A stretch of DNA of 64,000 nucleotides from DATFQI01 sp963816955 (GTDB taxonomy: Bacteria > Actinomycetota > Thermoleophilia > Solirubrobacterales > Solirubrobacteraceae): contig CAWFME010000002.1 of assembly GCA_963816955.1 (NCBI GenBank), forward strand, positions 102,112 to 166,111, in the 5' to 3' direction. Each line of letters starts with the position of its first letter. Position 1 is the stretch's first letter. This document shows, piece by piece, positions 51,617 to 58,901 of the stretch. Under the pieces are notes generated by a model that had not been told where the DNA came from, did no database searches, and saw only the letters and a list, made by a program, of their open reading frames with translations. The position numbers were made by a program, and so were the translations under genes.

Positions 51617-53728
51617 GTGTCGCCGACCGCGTTCGCAAGCTCCGACCCGCTCGACGAGGCCGACCTCCGCTCGGCGGGCCCGCCGCGCTACCCGCGGCCG
51701 TCGCGGCTCGCCACGCCGCTGGAGGTGACGCCCGCCAAGGCCGCCGCCGCGGCCGAGCGGCTCGGCCTGGACACGGTCGGCGCCCTGCTCGAGCACCTCC
51801 CGCGCGACCGCCAGAGCGCGCGCACGATCGCCGAGCTGGCGATGGACGAGGTCGCGACGGTGATCGTGCAGGTCCGCTCGATCACGAGCCGGCCGGTGCG
51901 CAAGCGCGGGATGAAGCCGCTCGTGACCGCCGTGGTGGCCGACGCCACGGGCACGATGGAGGCGACGTTCTTCAACCAGCCGTGGCTGCAGCGCAAGTAC
52001 GCGCCCGGCACGCGGCTGCTGCTGAGCGGCAAGTACCAGGCCCGCAACCGCTTCCGCGTGCAGTTCCATGCGGAGACGGGGGAGGAGGTCGGCGCGGCCT
52101 CCGACGAGATGGCGACCTACCCGGCGACGGACGGGCTCTCGACGACGCAGATCCTCGCGCTGGCGCGCCAGTGGCGCGGCGCGGCGCAGGAGTCGATGGA
52201 GCCGCTGCCGGCCCGGCTGCGGTCGGTCGAGCGGCTGCCCGACCGCGCCGCGGCGCTCGACGCGGCGCACTTCGGCGACCACGAGGGCGGGCGCCGGCGG
52301 CTGGCGTTCGAGGAGCTGCTGCTCGTGCAGATCGCGCTGCTGCGCCGCCGCGCGCGGCGGCGGGAGGGCGCCCGGGCGGAGCCGCTGGAGCCGCCGGGCG
52401 AGCTCGTGCACTCGTGGCTGGAGGACTCGCTGCCGTTCGCGCCGACGGGCGACCAGCGCTCCGCGATGGCGACGATCGACGACGACCTCGCGGCCGGGCG
52501 GCCGATGCAGCGGCTGCTGATGGGGGAGGTCGGCTCGGGCAAGACGGTCGTGGCGGTCTACGCGATGCTGCGCGCGGTCGAGTCGGGCATGCAGGCGGCG
52601 CTGATGGCGCCGACCGAGACGCTCGCCGAGCAGCACTTCGCGACCCTGCAGGCGCTGATGCCAGGGGCGCTCGTGCAGGCCGCGCTGCTGACGGGCTCCA
52701 CGCCGGGCGCGCGCCGGGCCGACCTGCTCGGCAAGCTCGCCACCGGGGAGCTCAAGCTGCTGGTGGGCACGCACGCGCTGATCGAGGAGGCGGTCGCGTT
52801 CGACCGCCTCGGCGTGGTCGTGGTCGACGAGCAGCACCGCTTCGGCGTCAACCAGCGCCGCGCGCTGGACCGCAAGGCGCCGGAGGGGGTCGCGCCGCAC
52901 GTCCTGCACATGACGGCGACGCCGATCCCGCGCACGCTGGCGCTGACGGCCTACGGCGACCTGGACGTGACCGTGCTGCGCGAGCTGCCGGCGGGTCGGC
53001 GGCCGATCGAGACGTTCGTGGCCTCCTCGGAGCGGGAGCGCTCGCGCGCCTACGACCGCATCCGCGACGAGCTGCGCACCGGGCGCCAGGCGTTCGTGGT
53101 CTGCCCGCTGGTGGAGGAGTCCGAGGCGCTGCAGGCGCGCGCCGCCACCGCGGAGTACGAGCGGCTGCGGGCCGGCGAGCTCGCCGACTTCCGCGTGGTG
53201 CTGCTGCACGGGCAGCTCAAGCCGCGCGAGAAGGCGGCGGCGATGGCCTCCTTCGCCGAGGGCGGGGCCGACGTGCTGGTCGCCACGACGGTGATCGAGG
53301 TCGGCATCGACGTCCCCAACGCCTCCGTGATGCTCGTCGAGAACGCGGAGCGCTACGGGATCTCCCAGCTGCACCAGCTGCGCGGGCGGATCGGCCGCGG
53401 GCCGCACGATTCGCTGTGCCTGCTGTTCGGGCCGAAGGAGTCCGCGCGGCTGCGCGCGCTCGCCGAGCACCGCGACGGCTTCAAGCTCGCCGAGATCGAC
53501 CTCGAGCTGCGCGGCGAGGGCGAGATGCTCGGCACGCGCCAGTCCGGCCTCGCGCAGTTCCGCGTCGCGAGGCTGCCCGAGGACGCCGAGCTGCTCGAGC
53601 GCGCCCGGATGCGAGCACGGGCGATCCTCGACGCCGATCCGACGCTCGCGGAGCCCGAGCACGTCCTGCTCGAGGAGGCCGTGAAAGCCGCTTACGGCGC
53701 GGATGCGCTCGAGCCGATCCCGGCCTGA
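51617..53728 (+). CDS. recG: ATP-dependent DNA helicase RecG
   Basis: Branch-migration helicase for Holliday junctions and stalled forks. The 703-residue protein has an N-terminal wedge/OB domain (TVIVQVRSITSRPVRKRG, EATFFNQPWLQRKY), Walker A GEVGSGKT at about 302-309, the DEQH box in VVVVDEQHRFGVNQR, TATPIPRTLALTAYGDLDVT, and the motif V/VI region VATTVIEVGIDVPNASVML and QLRGRIGRG. GTG 51617 starts 4 nt after the response regulator stop, giving a slightly long N-terminus. Seven nt after its stop begins a 45-nt perfect palindrome. Confidence 0.96.
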   Translation: MSPTAFASSDPLDEADLRSAGPPRYPRPSRLATPLEVTPAKAAAAAERLGLDTVGALLEHLPRDRQSARTIAELAMDEVATVIVQVRSITSRPVRKRGMKPLVTAVVADATGTMEATFFNQPWLQRKYAPGTRLLLSGKYQARNRFRVQFHAETGEEVGAASDEMATYPATDGLSTTQILALARQWRGAAQESMEPLPARLRSVERLPDRAAALDAAHFGDHEGGRRRLAFEELLLVQIALLRRRARRREGARAEPLEPPGELVHSWLEDSLPFAPTGDQRSAMATIDDDLAAGRPMQRLLMGEVGSGKTVVAVYAMLRAVESGMQAALMAPTETLAEQHFATLQALMPGALVQAALLTGSTPGARRADLLGKLATGELKLLVGTHALIEEAVAFDRLGVVVVDEQHRFGVNQRRALDRKAPEGVAPHVLHMTATPIPRTLALTAYGDLDVTVLRELPAGRRPIETFVASSERERSRAYDRIRDELRTGRQAFVVCPLVEESEALQARAATAEYERLRAGELADFRVVLLHGQLKPREKAAAMASFAEGGADVLVATTVIEVGIDVPNASVMLVENAERYGISQLHQLRGRIGRGPHDSLCLLFGPKESARLRALAEHRDGFKLAEIDLELRGEGEMLGTRQSGLAQFRVARLPEDAELLERARMRARAILDADPTLAEPEHVLLEEAVKAAYGADALEPIPA

Positions 53729-53734
53729 CCACAT

Positions 53735-53779
53735 CGAGCGGTGGATAACTCGGCCTGGGACCGAGTTATCCACCGCTCG
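53735..53779. repeat. REP-like palindrome, copy 2 (perfect 19-bp stem)
   Basis: CGAGCGGTGGATAACTCGG (53735-53753) and its exact reverse complement (53761-53779) flank a 7-nt loop CCTGGGA. It lies between the recG stop and a convergent gene, so it may terminate transcription both ways. The stem shares AGCGGTGGAT with the copies at 9554-9596 and 55486-55526, showing a dispersed family. Confidence 0.9.
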
Positions 53780-53821
53780 CGTGAGTGGACCGGCCGAACC
53801 CACCCCCTCGATGCCCGCCGC

Positions 53822-54883
53822 TCAGGAACCCGGCGCGGCGCCCGCGCCCGTGGCGGCGGCGTACCCCGCGGGGTCGGTGACCCCCTCGGTCGCCACGAGC
53901 AGCACCCGCGCCCCCGGCTCCGCCAGCCCCGCCGCGGCGCGGAGCTCTGCGCCGTCCGGCGCGGTCATCAGCGCGCGCAGCGCGGCCAGCGGGGCGGCGC
54001 CGCAGTCGCCGATCGCGTAGCCGAGGGCGGCGAGCTCTCGCATCGCGGCGACCGCCTCGGCGTCGCTCACCGTGACGGTGCCGGTGAGCCCGTCGCGCAG
54101 GGAGGGCCAGGCGGCGGGGGAGACCTCCGCGCAGTCCATCCCGGCCATGCGGGTGCCGGGCGTCGGCACCGCCGCCGGCTCGCCCGCGGCCAGCGAGGCG
54201 GTCACGCAGGCGGCGGCCTCCGGCTCGACGGCGATCACGCGCCGGCCGGCGAGCGCGCCGAAGCGGGCCGCGGCGGCGGCGAACGAGCCGACGCCGGCGG
54301 GGACGAGCAGGGCGTCGAAGCCCGCCTGGGCGGCGGCCTCGGCGAACAGCGTGTGGTAGCCGTCGATGACCCAGTGCGCCGTGCCGGAGTCGCCGACGTC
54401 GGCGATCGCGAGCGCGCCGGGGGTCGCGCCCTCCTCGGTCGCGCGGCGGACCGCCTCCTCGTAGCTCCCGTCGACGACGACCAGTTCCGCCCTCTCTGAC
54501 TCGATCGCCGCGCGCCGGTCCGCCGCCGCGCGGGCCGGGACGAAGATCCGAGCGGCCAGGCCGCGCATCCGCGCGACGTGCGCCACCGCGCGGCCGTGGT
54601 TGCCGGCGCTGGCCGCCACGAGCGTGCGCGTATCCGGCGCTTCCTGGAGCGCCCGCTCGACGGCCCACGAGGCGCCGAGCACCTTGAACGCCGGCAGACC
54701 GAGCCGGTCCGACTCGTCCTTGAGCGCCACGCCCGCGAGCCCCAGCTCGGCCGCGACGCCGTCGAGCTGCCGGACGGGGGTCTCACGCCAGCCCGGGAGC
54801 CGCACGTGGAACGCCGCCGCGTCGCCACTCGGCTCCGGCACCGCCTCCGGCCGCAGGGCGGCGTTGACCAGGAAGCGCGGCAC
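53822..54883 (-). CDS. PLP-dependent lyase of the diaminopropionate ammonia-lyase/threonine dehydratase type
   Basis: 353 residues of the fold II PLP superfamily. The Schiff-base Lys is in GLPAFKVLGASWAV at about residue 67, the phosphate/substrate loop SAGNHGRAVAHVAR at about 92-105, and a glycine-rich cofactor loop PAGVGSFAAAAARF near 194. The KVLGAS context and the LP.....RETPVRQL start are typical of diaminopropionate ammonia-lyase. It would deaminate a small amino acid to a keto acid and ammonia. The exact substrate is uncertain. GTG 54883 is divergent from the cupin gene (40 nt). Confidence 0.85.
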   Translation of the reverse strand: MPRFLVNAALRPEAVPEPSGDAAAFHVRLPGWRETPVRQLDGVAAELGLAGVALKDESDRLGLPAFKVLGASWAVERALQEAPDTRTLVAASAGNHGRAVAHVARMRGLAARIFVPARAAADRRAAIESERAELVVVDGSYEEAVRRATEEGATPGALAIADVGDSGTAHWVIDGYHTLFAEAAAQAGFDALLVPAGVGSFAAAAARFGALAGRRVIAVEPEAAACVTASLAAGEPAAVPTPGTRMAGMDCAEVSPAAWPSLRDGLTGTVTVSDAEAVAAMRELAALGYAIGDCGAAPLAALRALMTAPDGAELRAAAGLAEPGARVLLVATEGVTDPAGYAAATGAGAAPGS

Positions 54884-54923
54884 CTGTGGGTGACACTACC
54901 GGGCATGGAGCGAAGCGGAGATC

Positions 54924-55430
54924 GTGACCACGGAACACGGAGACGTGCCGCGCGGCGAGGGCTGGTACGTGCTCAACGCGCGCCGCGCCCAGTGGCAGCA
55001 CAGCCCGGGCTTCGGCGGCTCGGACCTCAGCTTCCAGGGCGACGTGCGCTTCCCGGAGGTCGGCTTCCACGTCGGCGTGCTCCAGCCCGGCGAGCCGGCC
55101 TGCATGTACCACCGCGAGGACACCCAGGAGGGCTTCCTCGTGCTCTCGGGTCGATGCCTCGCGATCGTCGAGGGCCAGGAGCGCCTGCTCGAGCCCTGGG
55201 ACTACCTGCACTGCCCCGGCGGGACCGAGCACGTGCTCGTCGGAGCGGGCGACGGCCCGTGCGTCGTGATCGCCTACGGAGCCCGCCGGCCCGACGACGG
55301 GACGCTCTACGTCGCCGACGACGTCGCGGCCCGCCACGGCGCGAGCGTCGCGGCGGACACCGACGATCCCGCCGTGGCCTACGCCGGCGCCCCGCCGTTC
55401 GTCGACGGCCCGCCGCCTGCAGGGCTCTGA
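54924..55430 (+). CDS. Cupin domain protein
   Basis: 168 residues with a double-stranded beta-helix core. VLQPGEPACMYHREDTQEGF with LVLSGRCLAIVEGQER is cupin motif 1 (HxxxxxE-like, His and Glu ligands). DYLHCPGGTEHVLVGAGDG is cupin motif 2 with its His. N-terminal residues GWYVLNARRAQW precede it. Such proteins bind a metal and may be sugar isomerases, dioxygenases or simple binders; nothing here decides between them. GTG 54924 is the start. It is followed by the inverted-repeat spacer. Confidence 0.85.
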   Translation: MTTEHGDVPRGEGWYVLNARRAQWQHSPGFGGSDLSFQGDVRFPEVGFHVGVLQPGEPACMYHREDTQEGFLVLSGRCLAIVEGQERLLEPWDYLHCPGGTEHVLVGAGDGPCVVIAYGARRPDDGTLYVADDVAARHGASVAADTDDPAVAYAGAPPFVDGPPPAGL

Positions 55431-55436
55431 ACTGCG

Positions 55437-55574
55437 GCTGGGTAGGAGAGCGAGGGAGCGGCCCGCACCGCCTGCTCCCGACGCCAGCGGTGGATCGATG
55501 TGCCTGAGAGGGATCAATCCACCGCTCGCGCACGAAACCGTCGCGCGGGCGGCTCCCTCACCGCCCTACCCAGC
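55437..55574. repeat. Composite inverted repeat with REP-like core, copy 3
   Basis: The outer arms are GCTGGGTAGG (55437-55446) and CCTACCCAGC (55565-55574), with GAGGGAGC (55452-55459) opposite GCTCCCTC (55552-55559) and looser pairing between. The core is AGCGGTGGAT (55486-55495) and ATCCACCGCT (55517-55526), with GTGCCTGAGAGGG in the loop. It fills the spacer between the cupin gene and a convergent kinase gene and overlaps the kinase stop codon. It could be a bidirectional terminator. Confidence 0.8.
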
Positions 55575-56064
55575 GCCGTTGACGTACGCCTCGAACAGCT
55601 CCCGCGCGACCGCTTCCGCGGACCGGCCGTCCGTGTCGAGCACCAGATCGACCCCGGGGAGCGCCGGGATCACGCCGGCCAGCACGCGGGCGTGGGCGGC
55701 GAGCGGCTCGCGGCCGGCCCAGCGCTCGGGCTCGCGCTCGAGCACGCGCGCGGCGCAGACCCCGCCCGGTGCCCGCAGGCACACGACCATCGATCGCTCG
55801 GCGCCGGTCGCCGCGAGCAGGGCGTCGAGATCCGACTGGGTTTCCGTGGTCGCCACCACCACGAACAGGCGGCGGCCGAAGCGGCGCTGGTCGGCGAGCA
55901 CGCGCCCGAGCTGCTCGCGCACCTGCGCGTCGCTCAGCCACGGCGTGCCCCAGGCGAGCTGCTCGCTCTCGATCGCCCCGTGCTCGATGCCCGCGTTGTC
56001 GAGCAGCGTCGTGAACGCCTGCGCCACCGAGGACTTGCCGGCGCCGGGCGCCGCCGGTGATCAC
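55566..56064 (-). pseudogene. P-loop small-molecule or nucleotide kinase, one apparent +1 frameshift
   Basis: About 165 residues. GTG 56064 begins an ITGAPGAGKSS Walker A loop once one extra G near 56050 is removed, and then AQAFTTLLDNAGIEHGAIES, VREQLGRVLADQRRFGRRLF (lid-like Arg-rich helix) and LDTDGRSAEAVARELFEAYV follow in the second frame. It belongs to the broad AAA_33/shikimate kinase-like kinases that phosphorylate small molecules, and the substrate is not known. Its GTG overlaps the stop of the SDR gene (GTGA), so the two form an operon. The motif is complete, so sequencing error explains the break best. Confidence 0.72.
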
Positions 56065-56826
56065 GATCGCCGCGCGTCACGCGCCAGCAGCTGCTCCGAG
56101 ACGTCCCAGAGCCGCTTGCGGGCGTCCTCGTCGTAGGCCATCGCGTCGGGACGGGCCTCGCGGAGGCCGTTGAAGTAGCGGCCCTGGACATCCAGGTCGA
56201 GATCGGCGGCGAGGCGGACGGTCGCGTCGGCACCCTCCTGGACGGTGCTCGACGGCCGCCCGACCCGGGAGCGCGACCATCTTCGTGTCCATGAAGGTCG
56301 CCGGGTGCAGCGCGACGGACTCCACCTCGGGGAAGCGCCGCGCGCACTCGAACGAGAACATGATCTGCGCGAGCTTGCTCTGGCGGTAGGCGCGCCACTC
56401 GTCGTAGCCGCGCTCGAGCATCAGGTCGCCGAAGTCCGGCCGCTCCTGGCCCGCCGAGGCGACGTGCACGACGCGCCGCGGCGGCTCGCGCTCGAGCAGC
56501 CGCGTGGTGAGCAGGAACGGCGCCAGGTAGTTGACCTGGAAGGTCAGCTCGATCCCGTCGCCGGTCACGTGCCGCTCCTCGGAGATCAGCCCGGCGTTGC
56601 TGACGAGCACGTCGAGCGCCGGAAGCTCCTCGGCCAGCGCGCGCACCGCGGCCAGCGACGCGAAGTCGGCCACGTGCACGCCGGCCGCTCCGACCTCCTC
56701 GGCGACCGCCGCCGCGCGCCCCGCGTCGCGGCCGTGCACGAGCACCTCGAGCCCGCGCGCCGGCGAGGTCGCGCGCGACGACGCGGCCGAGGCCGTCGGT
56801 GGCGCCGGTGACGAGGACGGTGGTCA
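56061..56826 (-). pseudogene. Short-chain dehydrogenase/reductase, two apparent frameshifts
   Basis: About 254 residues. ATG 56826 starts TTVLVTGATDGLGRVVARDL (Rossmann TGxxxGxG). An extra base near 56755 shifts to VLVHGRDAGRAAAVAEEVGA, LDVLVSNAGL (the NAG motif), VVHVASAGQ with the catalytic Ser region, and YRQSKLAQIMFSFECA (the YxxxK pair). A second break near 56270 leads to STVQEGADATVRLAADLDLD, VQGRYFNGLREARPDAMAYD and the stop at 56061. The last part is the typical C-terminus of retinol-dehydrogenase-like SDRs. It reduces or oxidises an unknown alcohol or ketone. It is probably intact in the organism. Confidence 0.78.
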
Positions 56827-56851
56827 TGGGGCCGGAGGATAGGCTCCGGCC

Positions 56852-56992
56852 GTGGCCTTCCCGGTCGACGAGGAGCGCATCGAGGCGGCGGAGCACGGCC
56901 CATGGCAGCTGCATCCGGTGTGGGACGGCGGCGACCGCCGCGGCGACCACGAGACGGGCGAGCTCGAGCCCATGTCGACGGACTGGGCCTAG
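56852..56992 (+). CDS. Very small protein, possibly a degenerate SMI1/KNR4-like gene
   Basis: 46 residues from GTG 56852: starts MAFPVDEERIEAAEHGPWQL and ends in a polar stretch ending STDWA. The FPVDEERIEAAE start and the QLHPVWDGGDRR stretch resemble pieces of SMI1/KNR4 (SUKH) immunity-type proteins joined with the middle missing, but this is weak. Its stop TAG (56990-56992) shares CTAG with the stop of the convergent gene, the same arrangement as two other gene pairs in the window, which supports it being a real coding sequence. Confidence 0.45.
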   Translation: MAFPVDEERIEAAEHGPWQLHPVWDGGDRRGDHETGELEPMSTDWA

Positions 56993-57349
56993 TGCGGCCC
57001 CAGCCGCTCGCGGGCCGCCTTCGGCAGACCCATCACGACCAGGTCGTAGGAGTCCTCGACGAGGTCGCGGACCATCGGCGCGGGCAGCGAGCCGTCGAGC
57101 GTGACCGTGTTCCAGTGGCGCTTGTTCAGGTGGTAGCCGGGGTTGATCGCGGGATGCGCCGCGCGCAGCGCGGGCACCAGCTCCGGCTCGCACTTGAGGC
57201 TGATCCGCAGTGGCGGCTCGGCCTCCAGCGCGACGATGGCGAAGATCTTCCCGCAGACCTTGAAGACGGTCGTCTCGCGGCCCGAACGGCCGTTCCTCGA
57301 CGGCCTCGCGGAAGCCGAGGCAGAGGCGGCGCACCGCAGTGGCGTCCAT
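56989..57349 (-). pseudogene. MmcQ/YjbR-family protein, one apparent +1 frameshift
   Basis: About 119 residues. ATG 57349 starts MDATAVRRLCLGFREAVEER, an MmcQ/YjbR N-terminus. One extra G near 57281 breaks the frame before RETTVFKVCGKIFAIVALEA. The second part contains LRISLKCEPELVPALRAAHP, YHLNKRHWNTVTLDG and LVEDSYDLVVMGLPK, all matching the family (double-wing-like DNA-binding fold, function poorly known). It is convergent with the tiny gene before it, sharing CTAG. Confidence 0.78.
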
Positions 57350-57375
57350 GAACGGGATGGTGACGGGCGCTGCGC

Positions 57376-57906
57376 GTGATCGCCGGGACATACGGCGGGC
57401 GGCGGCTGCAGGCCCCGCCGGGCACGGACACCCGGCCGACCGCCGACCGGGTCCGCGAGGCGCTGTTCTCCATCCTCGGCGACCGCGTGACCGACGCGCG
57501 GGTGCTCGACCTGTTCGCCGGCTCCGGCGCGCTGGGCATCGAGGCGCTCTCGCGCGGCGCCGCGGAGGCCACGTTCGTCGACAAGGCGGCGGCCGCGATC
57601 CGGGCCGTCGGGGCCAACCTGGAGGCGCTCGGCGCCGACGCGCTCGTCGTCCGCGCGGAGGCCCGCCGGTTCCTCGGTGGAGCATCGCGCAGCGGCCGTT
57701 CATATGATCTCGTCTTCCTCGATCCGCCATACCGGCTGGACGCCGCGCTCGCGCGCGCCCTGCCGGCGGCCGTCGAGGCCGTGCTGGCACCGGGGGCGAC
57801 GGTTGTCGCGGAGAGCGACCGCCGCGCGCCGCTGGAGATCGACCTCCCCATCGAAGACGAACGCCGCTACGGCGACACCCTCATCCGCATCCATGGCCCC
57901 CGATAA
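57376..57906 (+). CDS. rsmD: 16S rRNA (guanine(966)-N2)-methyltransferase
   Basis: Methylates G966 of 16S rRNA. The 176-residue protein has the family start IAGTYGGRRLQAPPGTDTRP, the basic RPTADRVREALFSIL, SAM motif LDLFAGSGALGIEALSRGA and the catalytic FLDPPYRLD. GTG 57376 is the start. Its last 14 nt overlap coaD, the usual rsmD-coaD pair. In many actinobacteria recG precedes it directly; here an accessory block of six genes is in between. Confidence 0.95.
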   Translation: MIAGTYGGRRLQAPPGTDTRPTADRVREALFSILGDRVTDARVLDLFAGSGALGIEALSRGAAEATFVDKAAAAIRAVGANLEALGADALVVRAEARRFLGGASRSGRSYDLVFLDPPYRLDAALARALPAAVEAVLAPGATVVAESDRRAPLEIDLPIEDERRYGDTLIRIHGPR

Positions 57907-58390
57907 CCGCATCGCCGTCTGCCCGGGCTCCTACGACCCGATCACGCACGGCCACGTCGACGTCATCAGCCGCGCCGCGCCGATGTTCGACGAGCTGATC
58001 GTCGCCGTCGTCAACGCGTCCGTGCGCAAGAGCAAGACGCTGTTCAGCGCCGAGGAGCGCTGCGCGTTCATCGAGGAGGCGACGAGCCACCTGCCCAACG
58101 TGCGGGTGGAGACGTTCGACAAGCTGATCGTCGACTTCGCGCGCGACAAGGGGGCGATGTCGATCGTCAAGGGACTGCGCGCGATCTCCGACTTCGAGTA
58201 CGAGCTGGAGATGAACCAGCTCAACCGCCAACTGGCCTCGGACATCGAGTCCGTCTACCTGATGGCGTCGCCGCAGTACAGTTTCCTCTCCTCGAGCGGA
58301 GTCAAGGAGATCGCGATCTTCGGTGGCGACGTCTCCGAGCTCGTGCCCGAGGGGGTTGCGCGACGCTTGCAGGAAGCGCTCGCGCGCTGA
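57893..58390 (+). CDS. coaD: Phosphopantetheine adenylyltransferase
   Basis: Transfers AMP to 4'-phosphopantetheine in coenzyme A synthesis. The 165-residue protein has the nucleotidyltransferase motif PGSYDPITHGHVDVISRAA (T/HxGH), VKGLRAISDFEYELEMNQLN with the substrate-binding Arg, and the C-terminal YSFLSSSGVKEIAIFGGDV with the (S)SS(x)VKE signature. ATG 57893 lies inside the end of rsmD, so translation is coupled. Confidence 0.96.
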   Translation: MAPDNRIAVCPGSYDPITHGHVDVISRAAPMFDELIVAVVNASVRKSKTLFSAEERCAFIEEATSHLPNVRVETFDKLIVDFARDKGAMSIVKGLRAISDFEYELEMNQLNRQLASDIESVYLMASPQYSFLSSSGVKEIAIFGGDVSELVPEGVARRLQEALAR

Positions 58391-58406
58391 CGAACTAGGG
58401 AGCGCC

Positions 58407-58877
58407 ATGGACGTCCTGGTACTGATCGACAAGCTGGACGACCTCGTCCACAACGCCAAGCAGGTCCCGCTGACGGACCAGGTCCGCGTGGACAAGGAGG
58501 AGATCTACGACATCCTCGACCAGATGCGGGCGACGATCCCCGAGGAGATCAAGCAGGCCCGCTGGATCGTCAAGGAGCGTCAGGAGATGCTCGCCGAGGC
58601 CAAGCGCGAGGCCGAGCGGATCGTCAAGGAGGCGCGCGAGCGCCAGACGCAGCTCGTCTCCCAGCAGGAGGTCACCCGGCAGGCCGAGCGCGCCGCCGAG
58701 GAGATCATCGAGGACGCCCGGGCCCGCGAGCGCGAGATCCGGCTCGGCGCCGAGGACTACGCCGACGAGATCCTCAACACGCTCGAGGTCAACCTCTCGA
58801 AGTTCATCGCCGCGGTGCAGCGCGGGCGCGAGCGGCTGCAGGGCCGCGAAGAGCCCGCCGAAGTCGCCGAGCGCTAG
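58407..58877 (+). CDS. DivIVA/ATP synthase b-like coiled-coil protein
   Basis: 156 residues, almost entirely charged helix. The N-terminus MDVLVLIDKLDDLVHNAKQV is short and conserved-looking, followed by DEEIYDILDQMRATIPEEIK-like sequence and a long coiled coil rich in Glu, Arg, Lys and Ala. There is no membrane segment. Genes of this type commonly sit next to coaD in actinobacteria and resemble DivIVA or F0 subunit b in their repeats. A role in polar or septal scaffolding is possible but unproven. ATG 58407 is the start. Confidence 0.8.
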   Translation: MDVLVLIDKLDDLVHNAKQVPLTDQVRVDKEEIYDILDQMRATIPEEIKQARWIVKERQEMLAEAKREAERIVKEARERQTQLVSQQEVTRQAERAAEEIIEDARAREREIRLGAEDYADEILNTLEVNLSKFIAAVQRGRERLQGREEPAEVAER

Positions 58878-58901
58878 CGGCCGCATTACTCTCGCGGCTG
58901 A

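Noticed and set aside
53735..53779. Two inverted TTATCCACC sequences resembling DnaA boxes, so a possible origin or DnaA-binding site
   Set aside because: The match is 8 of 9 to TTATCCACA, but there is no dnaA, dnaN or box cluster, and the boxes are simply the two arms of a palindrome that recurs in other spacers. A DnaA titration role cannot be excluded but is not supported.
50693..53803. Minus-strand open frame of 1036 codons opposite recG
   Set aside because: It covers recG, the response regulator and the repeat without any domain-like sequence; a composition shadow.
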